NCBI RefSeq assembly: GCF_002844195.1
Contig: NZ_PEND01000006.1
Location: forward strand, 124,001 to 188,000
Origin: Halegenticoccus soli
Lineage (GTDB): Archaea > Halobacteriota > Halobacteria > Halobacteriales > Haloferacaceae
Length of the DNA: 64,000 bases
Direction of reading: 5' to 3'
Shown here: positions 17,414 to 26,038 of the stretch, in pieces
How positions within the stretch are numbered: the first letter of the stretch is position 1
How the letters are laid out: each line of letters starts with the position of its first letter
Translations under genes and position numbers: made by a program
The notes under the pieces: model-generated
What the model was told of the DNA's origin: nothing
The model's input: only the letters and a program-made list of their open reading frames with translations
Database searches by the model: none

Positions 17414-17563
17414 CTACGGTTCGACGGATACCATTCGATCCGACAGGATCCACGCGTGTTCGTTTCGCGGGTCGGAGATCAGCGCGAACAGCGTGCCGTC
17501 GATGACGCGTTCGGAGTACGTGTCTCGCAGGGAGGGTTCGTCGGTGGGGTTTGCGGGGTTCAT
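17414..17563 (-). CDS. Small haloarchaeal protein (DUF7331-like)
   Basis: 49 residues from ATG 17563 to TAG 17414. The pattern of an acidic, disordered N-terminus followed by VIDGTLFALISDPRNEHAW and a last strand ending SDRMVSV matches small haloarchaeal proteins that I recall as DUF7331. The function of that family is unknown. It stands alone in a 950-base stretch otherwise empty of intact genes. Confidence 0.55.
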   Translation of the reverse strand: MNPANPTDEPSLRDTYSERVIDGTLFALISDPRNEHAWILSDRMVSVEP

Positions 17564-17821
17564 ATGCCTCTGTGAGTCTGTTTGCGAACTGTGCGGAGGG
17601 CGAGCGGAATCGTCCGTCCCGCGCCGAGGTTCGACGCGCGGCTGCCCCTCCCGCGGGAAAGACGGTTCGTCCGCCGATGATTCCTCGGTGAATCCGTTTG
17701 CGCGCGTACCTGGGGACGAGCGAATAAAAGGATTGTTACACGAGACTGGAAAGGTAATTATACCGCTGACCGTCGCGCGGAGCGGACGGTAACAGACGCC
17801 CGCGCTCTGGCCCGATTCGGG

Positions 17822-18196
17822 TCAGTCGTGACAGCAGCCGCCGGCCTCGCCGCCGAAATCGACCGCGAGGGGCTCCGAGATGGCCTCGTTGATCTCCGCC
17901 AGTCGTTCCTGCAGGACGTCCTGCGCCTCCAGGTACTCCTCCATGACGGGCAGCGCGTGCAGTTCCTGCTGGGCCCGCTGGACCTTTCGGAGCCCCTCCT
18001 GCGTCGCCTGCCCCGTCTGGCGGGCGACCATGAACTCCTGGCGGAGCTGTTCGAACTCCGAAATCCGCTCCTGGGCCTCCTCGTCGTTCTCGACGGCCTC
18101 CTTCGCCTCCTCGAACGCCCGGTGTTCGGGCGTCCCGGCGATCGCCTCGCCCAGTTCGCGGCCGAGGTCCTCAAGCGAGGTGGTTTCGACGCTCAT
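17822..18196 (-). CDS. YlbF/YmcA-family helical protein
   Basis: 124 residues, almost all predicted helix, with the YlbF-type pattern (AFEEAKEAVENDEEAQERI, then FEQLRQEFMVARQTG). In Bacillus, YlbF and YmcA form a complex with YaaT that affects RNA processing and development; the archaeal role is unknown. The C-terminus ends GGCCHD, a Cys-Cys-His tail that could bind a metal or carry the [4Fe-4S]-type ligands reported for the bacterial complex. The gene is separate from its neighbours by ordinary spacers. Confidence 0.82.
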   Translation of the reverse strand: MSVETTSLEDLGRELGEAIAGTPEHRAFEEAKEAVENDEEAQERISEFEQLRQEFMVARQTGQATQEGLRKVQRAQQELHALPVMEEYLEAQDVLQERLAEINEAISEPLAVDFGGEAGGCCHD

Positions 18197-18273
18197 ACAC
18201 CGGCTTGGGACCGGATTCGTTTAGGCCTGCCGGATAGGATCGGATCCGCCGTCACCGCGCCGCGGCGGCCGAT

Positions 18274-18936
18274 TCACCCCTTCACCTGCCGCTCGACGAA
18301 CGACACGAGGTCTCGAAGCTCGTCCGGACCGACGCCGTGGGCGGTCTCGTATGCGCCGAACTCCACGTCTGCGCCGAGCTCGCGCAGCCGCTCCGCCGCC
18401 GCCTCCGCGCGGTACGGCGGGATCACCTGATCGGCCGACCCGGCGGCGACGAACACCGGCTTCCCCCCGACGCCGTCCGGCGACAGATCCGCGTGCGACT
18501 CGGCGAGGTAGCCGTGGAGCGCGACGACCCAGGCGAATCTGTCGGGGTTCTCCAGGAGGAGCGAGAGGCTCACGATTGCTCCCTGGCTGAACCCCAGCAA
18601 CCCGATCCGGTTGGCGTCGAGGTCGTACGCCTCGATCGCGGCGTCGACGGCCTCGGAGACGACGTCGAGGCTCCGGCGGAAGTCCTCGGCATCCGGCTGG
18701 CTCCTGTGCAACCCCCCGGCGGACATGTCCAGTTCGTACCACGTGTACCCGCCCATCAGCCGGTCGGGGGCACGGAGGCTGACCACGTGGAGGTCGTCGG
18801 GGAGCCGCCGAGCGACGGGGAGGAGGTCCTCCTCGTTCGCGCCGCGGCCGTGCAGTACGAAGACCGCGGGAGCCCGGCCGTCGGTCGGCGTCTCGGGTTC
18901 GACGTGGACGTGTTCGAGCGGGAGCGCGTCGCTCAT
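18274..18936 (-). CDS. Alpha/beta hydrolase (phospholipase/carboxylesterase family)
   Basis: 220 residues, cytoplasmic, with no signal peptide. The oxyanion region VFVLHGRGANEEDLLP and nucleophile elbow GFSQG (Ser about residue 115) are intact, and Asp (GSADQVIPP) and His (ETAHGVGPDE) complete the triad. It matches the YpfH-type carboxylesterase/phospholipase group. The natural ester is unknown. The gene lies between the YlbF-like and Nramp-like genes on the same strand but with spacers above 75 bases, so co-transcription is uncertain. Confidence 0.88.
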   Translation of the reverse strand: MSDALPLEHVHVEPETPTDGRAPAVFVLHGRGANEEDLLPVARRLPDDLHVVSLRAPDRLMGGYTWYELDMSAGGLHRSQPDAEDFRRSLDVVSEAVDAAIEAYDLDANRIGLLGFSQGAIVSLSLLLENPDRFAWVVALHGYLAESHADLSPDGVGGKPVFVAAGSADQVIPPYRAEAAAERLRELGADVEFGAYETAHGVGPDELRDLVSFVERQVKG

Positions 18937-19109
18937 GCGTCCGCGGTACGGGCGCCTCGCCTATACCCGTTTTCCGTCGTCTCGCTGGGCAGGGTTCCCA
19001 GCGTCGCCGTCAATCGCGCTCGTGCACCGCCTCCGCGGCGTGTCCTTCGACGAACGCCGCGACGGCCCCGTCAGGAGCGTCGTTCCCCGGAGCGGAAACG
19101 GCAGACCGG

Positions 19110-20477
19110 TCATCGATCCGCCGGATCGGGGGCCGACCCGCCCCCCGCCCACTCGCCCACGAACTTCGCCGCGAGGAGGGCCGTCGCCGCGGTCAGCGCC
19201 GCGGCGAACGCCACCACGAAGGCGGTCGTCGGATCGTCGACGCCCGAGGCCGCCCGCTCGCGGACGAACGACCCCGCCGTGACGGCGCTGACCGCGATCA
19301 GGGCGAGCCCGCCGACGTTCGCGAGCGCCGTCGGCGACCGCGGGACGGTCCCGGAGTCGTTCAGGAGGTAGAGGACGAGCGCGAGCGCGAACGGGGTGCC
19401 GACCAGCCCGAACGCGAGCACCAGCACCAAAAGCGGGAAGAAGGCCCCGCCGAGGAACGCGCCGCCCGCGCTGGCGAGGGCGACGGCGGCGAGGAGTCCC
19501 CGGTAGCGCGGGTCGGACCGGTCCGTCCCCCAGCCGAGCTTGTCCGCGAGGAGGTACGGCGGGACGACCGTGTTCCCGCCGAGCGTCGAGACCGCGGCGC
19601 CCCAGAGGCCGAGGAGAAACAGCCACTTCGCGTGCCCGCCGACGAGCGGGCCGAGCGCCTCCGCCGCGGCGGTCGCGGTCAGCGACCCGGCGTCGATCCC
19701 CGGCGCGTGGAGCGCGCCCGCCGCGACGAGGAAGATGGCGAGGCTGTAGGCGCCGAAGGCGACGAGCATCGACGCCCCGACGTCGGCGGTCGCCAGGCCG
19801 TAGTTCTCGCGGGTCCACCCCCGCGCCCGCACCGTGTAGGTGTGCATCGTGACGAGCGTGACGTGCACCGCCCCGCCGAGGATGCCCGCGGCGAGGAGCG
19901 CGCCGTCGACGCCCGCGGGGATCCGCGGGATCACTCCCGTCGCGGCCGCCCCGAAGTCGATCGGGACGACGGCGACCGAGAGCAGAAAGGCGAGCACGAT
20001 CGCCGAAACCAGGAGCTTCGCACCCCACTCGACGACACGGTAGCCGCCGCCCGCCAGCCCCACCGCGAGGACGACCGCCCAGACGACGCCCCAGACGCGC
20101 GCGTCGACGCCCGTCACCGTCTCGCTCACGTCCGCGACGGTTTTCATGATGACCAGCTGCGCCAGCCCCGCGGCCAAGACGACGTCGATGACCAGCAGCC
20201 ACGCCCAGCCGTCGCCGAGCCGGCGCTCGACGGTCGTCACGATCCCCTCCTCCGTCAGGAGGCCAAGCCGCATCGCGAGATACTGCGACAGCGCCCCCAT
20301 GACCGCCGAGAGGACGACGACCCACAGGAGCGCGTACCCGAACGCCGCGCCGGCCGCGAGCAGGCTCGCCATCGTCGCCGGCCCCGCCGCGATGGCGCCG
20401 GCCACCCATCCCGGTCCCGTCTCGGAAACGAGCGCTCGGAGGCCGCCCCCGCTCGTCTCTCCCCGTGTCTCGGTCAC
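19110..20477 (-). CDS. Nramp-fold transporter lacking canonical metal-binding motifs (paralogue 1)
   Basis: 455 residues with about eleven hydrophobic segments and the Nramp order. The first helix, normally DPGN at the metal site, reads AAGPATM (residues 31-36), and helix 6, normally MPHN, reads HVTLVTMHTYT. So the metal ligands Asp, Asn and Met-Pro-His are not in place, and the substrate may not be a divalent metal. Start GTG 20477 (VTETRGE) was preferred, as the upstream GTG at 20516 adds an unconserved tail. Alternative naming as a divalent metal transporter rests only on fold. Just past its stop another frame offers an acidic tail of 34 residues, noted separately. Confidence 0.82.
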   Translation of the reverse strand: MTETRGETSGGGLRALVSETGPGWVAGAIAAGPATMASLLAAGAAFGYALLWVVVLSAVMGALSQYLAMRLGLLTEEGIVTTVERRLGDGWAWLLVIDVVLAAGLAQLVIMKTVADVSETVTGVDARVWGVVWAVVLAVGLAGGGYRVVEWGAKLLVSAIVLAFLLSVAVVPIDFGAAATGVIPRIPAGVDGALLAAGILGGAVHVTLVTMHTYTVRARGWTRENYGLATADVGASMLVAFGAYSLAIFLVAAGALHAPGIDAGSLTATAAAEALGPLVGGHAKWLFLLGLWGAAVSTLGGNTVVPPYLLADKLGWGTDRSDPRYRGLLAAVALASAGGAFLGGAFFPLLVLVLAFGLVGTPFALALVLYLLNDSGTVPRSPTALANVGGLALIAVSAVTAGSFVRERAASGVDDPTTAFVVAFAAALTAATALLAAKFVGEWAGGGSAPDPADR

Positions 20478-20544
20478 GCGCGGTGATGCGCGACGGGCCG
20501 TGAAAACTGTTTCCACTCGGTGGTACTACCGCAGAATTAGCTAC

Positions 20545-20745
20545 TCAGCCGACGCCGAGCACCTTCCCGCAGTTCTTGCACAGCCAGAGGTTCCGCTGGC
20601 CCGCGCCGAGTACGACCCTCGGGCGGTCGCCGGCGGACGACGGCTCCTCGAACGTCAGTTCTCGCACCGTTTCCCCCGGTTCGAGGTCCCCTTTCGACCC
20701 GATTTCGGCCCCGCAGTCCGGACAGGCGAGCGGTTCGTCGGACAT
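20545..20745 (-). CDS. Small zinc-ribbon protein
   Basis: 66 residues. Two Cys pairs, CPDC near residue 8 and CKNC near residue 56, frame a short beta-rich core and are expected to bind one zinc ion. The frame uses halophile-type acidic residues. It may be a nucleic-acid or protein adaptor; no named family is recognised. It is upstream of the Nramp-like gene on the same strand (68 bases) and divergent from dph2. Confidence 0.75.
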   Translation of the reverse strand: MSDEPLACPDCGAEIGSKGDLEPGETVRELTFEEPSSAGDRPRVVLGAGQRNLWLCKNCGKVLGVG

Positions 20746-20907
20746 GTCGGTCCGTACGACGGCCGCGGCGATAAGCCGGCGCCCTCCGTGCGACCCGGAC
20801 GCACACCCGGCGCGAGAAGTCGCCGACCGGCGGTGCGAGAGGCCGCCGCCCCGAGGAGCCCCTCGGAAGCGCGCCTGTTAAACGTCCTGACCCGCAAAGA
20901 CGAGCCA

Positions 20908-21942
20908 ATGAGTCAGGACGCCTATTCTGAGGGGGATCTCCGGAAGACGGGGATGGCCCTCAAGCACGACCGGGAGTGGGACTACGAGCTGGAGCGGATC
21001 GTCGAGGCGATCGAGGAGCGCGACGCGAAGAAGGTCGGCCTCCAGTTCCCCGAGGGGCTGAAGCGCCGGGGCCCGGCCGTCGCGGACGACCTCCGCGCGC
21101 TCGTCGGCGACGACGTGACGTTCATGCTCTCCGGGCAGCCCTGCTACGGCGCGTGCGACCTCGACACGTACCTGATGCGACGGACGGACGTGTTCGTCCA
21201 CTTCGGTCACTCGCCGATGAAGGAGTCGGACAAGATCATCTACGTCCCGCTGTTCTCGAACGTCGACCCCTTCCCGATCATGGAGGAGGCGCTGGACGAA
21301 CTGGAGGAGGGTGACGTGGGGCTCGTGACGACGGCTCAGCACATGAACCGCTTCGAGGAGATGTACGACTGGCTGGAAGAGCGCGGGTTCGCCGTCCACA
21401 CCCGCAGGGGCGACGACCGGCTCACCCACGAGGGACAGGTGCTCGGCTGCAACTACGCCAGCGCCGACGTCGACGCCGACCAGATCCTCTACGTGGGCGG
21501 CGGGAAGTTCCACCCGCTCGGCCTCGCGATGGAACACCCCGAGAAGACGGTCGTCATCGCCGACCCGGTCAACAACGTCGTCACGGTGGCGGACACGGAG
21601 AAGTTCATGAAGCAGCGCTACGCCGCGGTCCACCGGGCGATGGACGCCGAGAAGTGGGGCGTCATCTTCTGCACCAAGATCGGCCAGGGCCGGTGGGAGG
21701 TCGCCCAGGAGATCCTCGACGACAACGAGAACGCCTACCTCATCACGATGGACGAGGTGACCCCCGACCGCCTCCTGAACTTCGACATGGACGCGTTCGT
21801 CAACACCGGGTGTCCGCGCATCACGACCGACGACGGCCCGCGCTTCCGCAAGCCGATGCTGACGCCGGGGGAGTACCGGATCGCCGTCGGCGACGAACCG
21901 CTCGACTCGCTGTCGTTCGACACGTTCCACGGCACCTGGTAG
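20908..21942 (+). CDS. dph2: Diphthamide synthesis enzyme Dph2 (2-(3-amino-3-carboxypropyl)histidine synthase)
   Basis: 344 residues. The three Cys that hold the [4Fe-4S] cluster in non-canonical radical-SAM fashion are in GQPCYGACD (residues ~75), VLGCNYA (~177) and NTGCPRI (~300), one per domain. The enzyme transfers the 3-amino-3-carboxypropyl group of S-adenosylmethionine to a His of elongation factor aEF2, the first step of diphthamide formation. The archaeal enzyme is a homodimer, unlike the eukaryotic Dph1-Dph2 pair. It stands alone on the plus strand. Confidence 0.95.
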   Translation: MSQDAYSEGDLRKTGMALKHDREWDYELERIVEAIEERDAKKVGLQFPEGLKRRGPAVADDLRALVGDDVTFMLSGQPCYGACDLDTYLMRRTDVFVHFGHSPMKESDKIIYVPLFSNVDPFPIMEEALDELEEGDVGLVTTAQHMNRFEEMYDWLEERGFAVHTRRGDDRLTHEGQVLGCNYASADVDADQILYVGGGKFHPLGLAMEHPEKTVVIADPVNNVVTVADTEKFMKQRYAAVHRAMDAEKWGVIFCTKIGQGRWEVAQEILDDNENAYLITMDEVTPDRLLNFDMDAFVNTGCPRITTDDGPRFRKPMLTPGEYRIAVGDEPLDSLSFDTFHGTW

Positions 21943-21985
21943 GAGAGGGCGTACCTGATCGCCCCGTTTTGTTCTCCCGGTCCCG

Positions 21986-22108
21986 CTACCCGCCCAGAAC
22001 CTCCGCCTCGATCCGGTATCGCTCGCCCTCGTACTCGACGACGTACGGTTCGCCCACCCCGAACGCCGGACGAACGCCGTTCGGCTCTTCAAGTCGGACG
22101 TCGGTCAC
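21986..22108 (-). CDS. Possible 40-residue protein downstream of the LOG gene
   Basis: GTG 22108 opens a 40-residue acidic frame (VTDVRLEEPNGVRPAFGVGE, then YVVEYEGERYRIEAEVLGG) ending at TAG 21986. An AAATAC box lies about 25 bases before the GTG, fitting a leaderless promoter. The same frame is also open upstream all the way to the TGA of the LOG gene at 22199, so it could instead be a detached C-terminal piece of that gene. No family is recognised. Confidence 0.45.
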   Translation of the reverse strand: MTDVRLEEPNGVRPAFGVGEPYVVEYEGERYRIEAEVLGG

Positions 22109-22198
22109 TCCTTCTTCAAAGAAGGGAAGCGTATTTCGGAGACGACGGTCCCGGATCGCCGCCGGACGATCCGCCTCGCTTCCCGCGTCCGCCGCCGG

Positions 22199-22642
22199 TC
22201 AGCGACGGGCCGACTCCACGTACTCGACCGCCTCCTCGGGCGTCTCGACAGCCTCGACGCCCGCCGCGTCGTGCGTCCCGATCCCCGCGACCGGCCGATC
22301 GAACACGCCCGCGAAGCCGATCTCCGAGAGCGTCCCCGCCGCGCCGTCGATCGCGACGACCGCGTCGCCGTTCATGACGACGAGGGCGTTCCGCGCGTGG
22401 CCCAGCCCGGTGGCGATCGCCGTGTCGACGTAGCGGTTCGCGGCCGCGGGATCCTCGCCCGGGAGGATGCCGACGGTCTCGCCGCCGGCCTCCTTCGCCC
22501 CGCGACAGGCCGCCTCCATCACTCCGCCGAGACCCCCGCAGACGACCGTGTGACCGTGCTCGCCGAGCAACCGGCCGACCGCCGCGGCCGTCTCCGTCAC
22601 CTCTCCCCGAACGCCGCCGCCGCCGATGACGCTCACGCGCAT
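22199..22642 (-). CDS. LOG/SLOG-family nucleotide-binding protein (TIGR00725-like)
   Basis: 147 residues with a Rossmann-like fold: MRVSVIGGGGV at the N-terminus, GGLGGVMEAACRGA and GILPGED loops, and a degenerate phosphoribohydrolase motif DGAAGTLSE. These proteins bind nucleotides and relate to DprA and cytokinin-activating LOG enzymes; the role of this subgroup is unknown. ATG 22642 is the only sensible start. Its neighbour on the same strand is a dehydrogenase 76 bases upstream. Confidence 0.82.
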   Translation of the reverse strand: MRVSVIGGGGVRGEVTETAAAVGRLLGEHGHTVVCGGLGGVMEAACRGAKEAGGETVGILPGEDPAAANRYVDTAIATGLGHARNALVVMNGDAVVAIDGAAGTLSEIGFAGVFDRPVAGIGTHDAAGVEAVETPEEAVEYVESARR

Positions 22643-22718
22643 ACCCGCCTCTCGCGGTCCACGGGAGACAACCGTTTCGGCTCCGGGAGATCGCCGCCGA
22701 CCAGCCCGACGGCTCCGC

Positions 22719-23498
22719 TCACGCGTCGGGCGATTCCATCGCCCGCGGGACGCCCTGGGCCGTGATGGTTTCGCCCACGACGTACGACGAGGCGGGGCTG
22801 GCGAGGAACTGCGCGACATCGGCGATCTCCTCGCTCGTCCCGATCCGACGCTTCACCTCGTCGCGGTCGACCTCGTCGGCGGTGACGCCCATCTGCTGTT
22901 CGACCCCGGGCGTGGCGACGAACCCCGGCGCGATGCAGTTGACCCGGACGCCGCTGTCGGCCCACTCGTAGGCGAGGCTCGTCGTGAGGTTGATGATCCC
23001 CGCCTTGGCCGCCCCGTAGTGGCTCATGTACGGCGACCCCCGCTGGCCGGCGACGCTCGCGAGGTTGACGACGGTCCCGCCGCCGCTCTCTCGCATGCGT
23101 TCGCCGGCGACCTGCGTGCAGTGGTAGGTGCCGGTGAGGTTGCTGTCGACGATCGTCTCCCAGCCATTCGGCGAGATGTCCTCGAAGGAGGCCATGAACG
23201 ACGCGCCCGCGTTGTTCACGAGCGCGTCGACGCCGCCGAACTCCTCGACGGTCGCCTCGACGAGCGCCTCGACCGCGTCGCGGTCGCGCACGTCGCACTC
23301 GACGGCGAGCGCGCGGCCGCCGCTCCCGTCGTCGGTTATCCCGTCGGCGACGGGATCGACGTTCTCCTGCTCACGGGAGCAGATCGCGACGTCCGCGCCG
23401 TCGGCGGCGAACCGCTCGGCGATGGCTCTGCCGATCCCGCTGGATGCGCCTGTAACCACGGCGGTCTGTCCCGCCACGCTGAACTGGTCCGTCGGCAT
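22719..23498 (-). CDS. Short-chain dehydrogenase/reductase (SDR)
   Basis: 259 residues. The NAD(P)-binding motif TGASSGIG, the NNAG structural motif, and a catalytic Ser...Tyr-x-x-x-Lys (YGAAK) are all intact. A C-terminal block VVGETITAQGVPRAM fits the classical oxidoreductase or 3-ketoacyl-reductase-like group. ATG 23498 gives the usual N-terminus. The substrate cannot be predicted. The likely operon partner downstream is the LOG-family gene. Confidence 0.9.
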   Translation of the reverse strand: MPTDQFSVAGQTAVVTGASSGIGRAIAERFAADGADVAICSREQENVDPVADGITDDGSGGRALAVECDVRDRDAVEALVEATVEEFGGVDALVNNAGASFMASFEDISPNGWETIVDSNLTGTYHCTQVAGERMRESGGGTVVNLASVAGQRGSPYMSHYGAAKAGIINLTTSLAYEWADSGVRVNCIAPGFVATPGVEQQMGVTADEVDRDEVKRRIGTSEEIADVAQFLASPASSYVVGETITAQGVPRAMESPDA

Positions 23499-23595
23499 GG
23501 CCGCACCCACGGACGGACGGGTTATAGTTTTGCGCGCGCGAAACTCACCCGCGACAGCCGCAACGGCTTTTGAAGTGTGCCCGCTAGGCCGACCC

Positions 23596-23883
23596 ATGGG
23601 CACGTACTCGGCGCTGATCGACGTTCACGAGTCCGCCTTCCAGAACGTGCAGGACCTCGCGAGCGTCTGGGGCGACATACGGGCCGACGTCGAGGAACTC
23701 GGGGGAGAGCTCGTCGACGCGTACGCGATCCTCGGCGAGCGCGACTTCCTGGTGCTGTTCGAGGCCGAGAATCGGGATCAAGCGTTCAAAATCTCCGTCG
23801 CGCTCGGGCGGTACGGGTTCGACACCCAGACGATGGAGATCATCCCCGTCGACGACCTCGGCCGGCTGGTCGAAGACTTCTGA
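23596..23883 (+). CDS. GYD-type small protein
   Basis: 95 residues with a ferredoxin-like alpha/beta pattern: LASVWGDIRADVEELGGELVD, then FLVLFEAENRDQAFKISVALGRYG. This matches the GYD domain family, small cytoplasmic proteins of unknown function. The gene is divergent from the SDR gene (97 bases) with a normal-looking start at 23596. Confidence 0.75.
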   Translation: MGTYSALIDVHESAFQNVQDLASVWGDIRADVEELGGELVDAYAILGERDFLVLFEAENRDQAFKISVALGRYGFDTQTMEIIPVDDLGRLVEDF

Positions 23884-23954
23884 GGGACGGCGGACCCCCG
23901 CCGTCAGCCCGTCGCGCCGGCCGTCTTCGATTCCTCGCGGAGCACCCTCGTCCG

Positions 23955-24704
23955 TCAACCGCGGAGCTCCGCAGAAAGCGCGGGCAGGACCTCGGTCGCG
24001 TCCGCGCGGAACTCGAAGTCGGCACGGTCGCTGCAGGGCGTCTCCTCCAGATTGACGAGCACGAGCGTTCCGTCCGCGGCGGCGAGCCTAGGCAGCGACG
24101 CGGCGGGCTCGACGGTGAGCGACGATCCGACGGCGAGGAACACGTCGCTGTCGGCCGCGAGCCGCCGCGCCTCGGCGAGCACCCCCTCCGGGAGCATCTC
24201 GCCGAACAGCACCACGTCGGGCTTGTAGACGCCCCCGCACTCGCAGCGCGGCGGGAGCTCCCCATCGCGGACGCGTTCGCGGATCGGCTCGGCGTCCTCG
24301 CGGCTTCCGCAGCCGCGACAGACGACGCGCGCGTTGCTCCCGTGCAGTTCGAGGACGCGCTCGCTCCCCGCGGCGGCGTGCAGTCCGTCGGTGTTCTGCG
24401 TGACGACGGCGTCGAGGTGGCCTTCGTCTTCGAGCCGCGCCAGCGCCTCGTGGGCGGCGTTCGGCTCGACCTCGCCCGGGAACATCGCCTCGTGGAGCCG
24501 CAGCCGGTCGCGCCAGAAGCCCGACGGATCCGCTTCGAACCGACCGACCCGGAAATCGTCCGGGTCGAACTCCGTCCGCCAGATCCCGTCCTCGCCCCGG
24601 AAGCTCGGGACGCCCGAGGCGGTGCTCACCCCCGCGCCGGTGAACGCGACGGCCGTGTCGGCCGCCGCGAGCGCGCCCGCTACCCGTCGGAGTTCGTCGT
24701 CCAT
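23955..24704 (-). CDS. Sir2-family NAD-dependent protein deacylase
   Basis: 249 residues. NAD-binding motif GAGVSTASGVPSFRG, the QNTDGLH motif, the catalytic His in ELHGS, and two zinc Cys pairs (CRGC and CEC) are all in order. It removes acyl groups from protein Lys with NAD+ as co-substrate; archaeal sirtuins act on chromatin proteins such as Alba, though haloarchaea use other targets. ATG 24704 was chosen over an upstream frame extension because the conserved N-terminus begins there, and a TTTTTT-containing box lies about 30 bases upstream. Confidence 0.92.
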   Translation of the reverse strand: MDDELRRVAGALAAADTAVAFTGAGVSTASGVPSFRGEDGIWRTEFDPDDFRVGRFEADPSGFWRDRLRLHEAMFPGEVEPNAAHEALARLEDEGHLDAVVTQNTDGLHAAAGSERVLELHGSNARVVCRGCGSREDAEPIRERVRDGELPPRCECGGVYKPDVVLFGEMLPEGVLAEARRLAADSDVFLAVGSSLTVEPAASLPRLAAADGTLVLVNLEETPCSDRADFEFRADATEVLPALSAELRG

Positions 24705-24805
24705 GTCCCATCGATGGTTCCGGGACGGAAAAAAGCGCGTGGAGTCGGGAGCGGACGTTCCCGTTCGACCGCTCCTCGCCCGACTCGACGCCCCCTCGGT
24801 CGACA

Positions 24806-24860
24806 TTCTCCCCCCACCGACGACTCTTCCCCCACCGACGACGCTCTCCCTCCGACGCGT
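24806..24860. repeat. Short tandem repeat, about 18-base unit
   Basis: The unit CCCCCACCGACGAC plus four linker bases occurs twice in full and once in part. It lies between the sirtuin start and the possible 41-residue gene, outside any intact gene. Confidence 0.6.
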
Positions 24861-24866
24861 CGGTCC

Positions 24867-24992
24867 CTACCGGCGCTTCGAAACGCCGAAACCGCCGGTC
24901 AGCCGCCCTTTCGGCCTCGGCGTCGCCAGTCGGATGAACCGTAACATCTCCGCGTAGTCCGCGCTCGGACTGTCGCTGCGGCTCCCTCCCAT
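24867..24992 (-). CDS. Possible 41-residue basic protein
   Basis: ATG 24992 to TAG 24867 encodes 41 residues with a central ADYAEMLRFIRLATPRP stretch that would form an amphipathic helix and a basic C-terminus. A weak TATA-like ACATAGA lies about 30 bases upstream. It is tandem with, and upstream of, the sirtuin. It may be a real small protein or chance. Confidence 0.3.
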   Translation of the reverse strand: MGGSRSDSPSADYAEMLRFIRLATPRPKGRLTGGFGVSKRR

Positions 24993-25127
24993 AGTGTCAC
25001 ACGCCACGGCGGCGAGGAGGGTCTATGTTCTGCCTGCTCATTACGGGTGGCGTCTATCCGCCCCCGCAGTCCCGCAGCGCCGGCCGACTCCACAACGTTT
25101 AGACCGTCCGCGCGCGCACGGGGTGGT

Positions 25128-25961
25128 ATGACAGTCAGTGACTGGGGCGACTGGCTCCCGCGCGCCGTCGAAGACGCCGACCCGGACACCGTCGCGATCT
25201 GGTATCTCGGCTGCAACGGTTTCGTACTCAAGGGCGGGGAGGGCACGACGCTCTTCTTCGACCCCTACGTCGGCACCGGCGACCCGCCGCGGACCGTCCG
25301 GATGGTTCCGGTCCCGTTCGATCCCGAGGACGTCGAGGTGGCCGACGCGATCCTGGCGACGCACGAGCACGTGGACCACACTCACGGTCCCAGCCAGGCG
25401 CCGATCCTGGCGAACACCGGCGCGACGTTCTACGCGCCGGACGACAGCCTCGCGGTCGCGCGCGAGGAGGAACGCTGGACCGAAAACTGGGACGTGACGG
25501 ACGACCAGTTCGAGGAGGTCGAGGAGGGCGACGCCGTCGAGATCGGCGAGTTCACCGTCCGCGTCGAGCCGGCGCACGACCCCGATTCGACGCACCCCGT
25601 GAGCTACGTCGTAGAGCACGAGTCCGGGACGTTCTTCCACGGCGGGGACACGAAGCCCGCGGCGGAGTTCGAGAGGCTCGGCGACCGCTACGACATCGAC
25701 CTCGGCGTGCTGGCGTTCGGAGCGATCGGCAACATTCCGGACAAGGAAACCGGCGACCCGGTCCGGACGAAGTGGTACTCGACGGAGAACGAGATCGTGA
25801 AGGCGGCGAGCGACCTCGAACTCGACCGCCTGCTCCCCAGCCACTGGGACATGTGGAAGGGAATGACAGCCGACCCGAAGGCCCTCCACAACCACGCACG
25901 GAGCTACGAGTACCCCAGGGCGCTCGAAATCGTCGAGATCGGTGACAGGGTGGACCTGTAG
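25128..25961 (+). CDS. Metallo-beta-lactamase-fold hydrolase (UlaG-like)
   Basis: 277 residues. The metal-binding motif HEHVDH at about residues 83-88, with further His and Asp ligands in FHGGDTKP and the late LPSHWDMW, indicate a two-metal hydrolase. Overall pattern resembles the L-ascorbate-6-phosphate lactonase UlaG and related hydrolases, but no sugar genes are near. It is cytoplasmic (no signal). ATG 25128 lies 30 bases after an ACGTTTAGACC promoter-like box. Confidence 0.88.
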   Translation: MTVSDWGDWLPRAVEDADPDTVAIWYLGCNGFVLKGGEGTTLFFDPYVGTGDPPRTVRMVPVPFDPEDVEVADAILATHEHVDHTHGPSQAPILANTGATFYAPDDSLAVAREEERWTENWDVTDDQFEEVEEGDAVEIGEFTVRVEPAHDPDSTHPVSYVVEHESGTFFHGGDTKPAAEFERLGDRYDIDLGVLAFGAIGNIPDKETGDPVRTKWYSTENEIVKAASDLELDRLLPSHWDMWKGMTADPKALHNHARSYEYPRALEIVEIGDRVDL

Positions 25962-26038
25962 GGTAAATTCTACGACAGTTCAAAATTCTGGTTATATCGT
26001 CCGTTTGATTTATGTAGTGAGTGCGGGATGTGTTCCCC

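Noticed and set aside
17259-17792. 177-codon plus-strand frame after the TATA-like block at 17302
   Set aside because: It lies opposite the better-supported 49-residue DUF7331-like gene and has a basic, Ser/Arg-rich composition.
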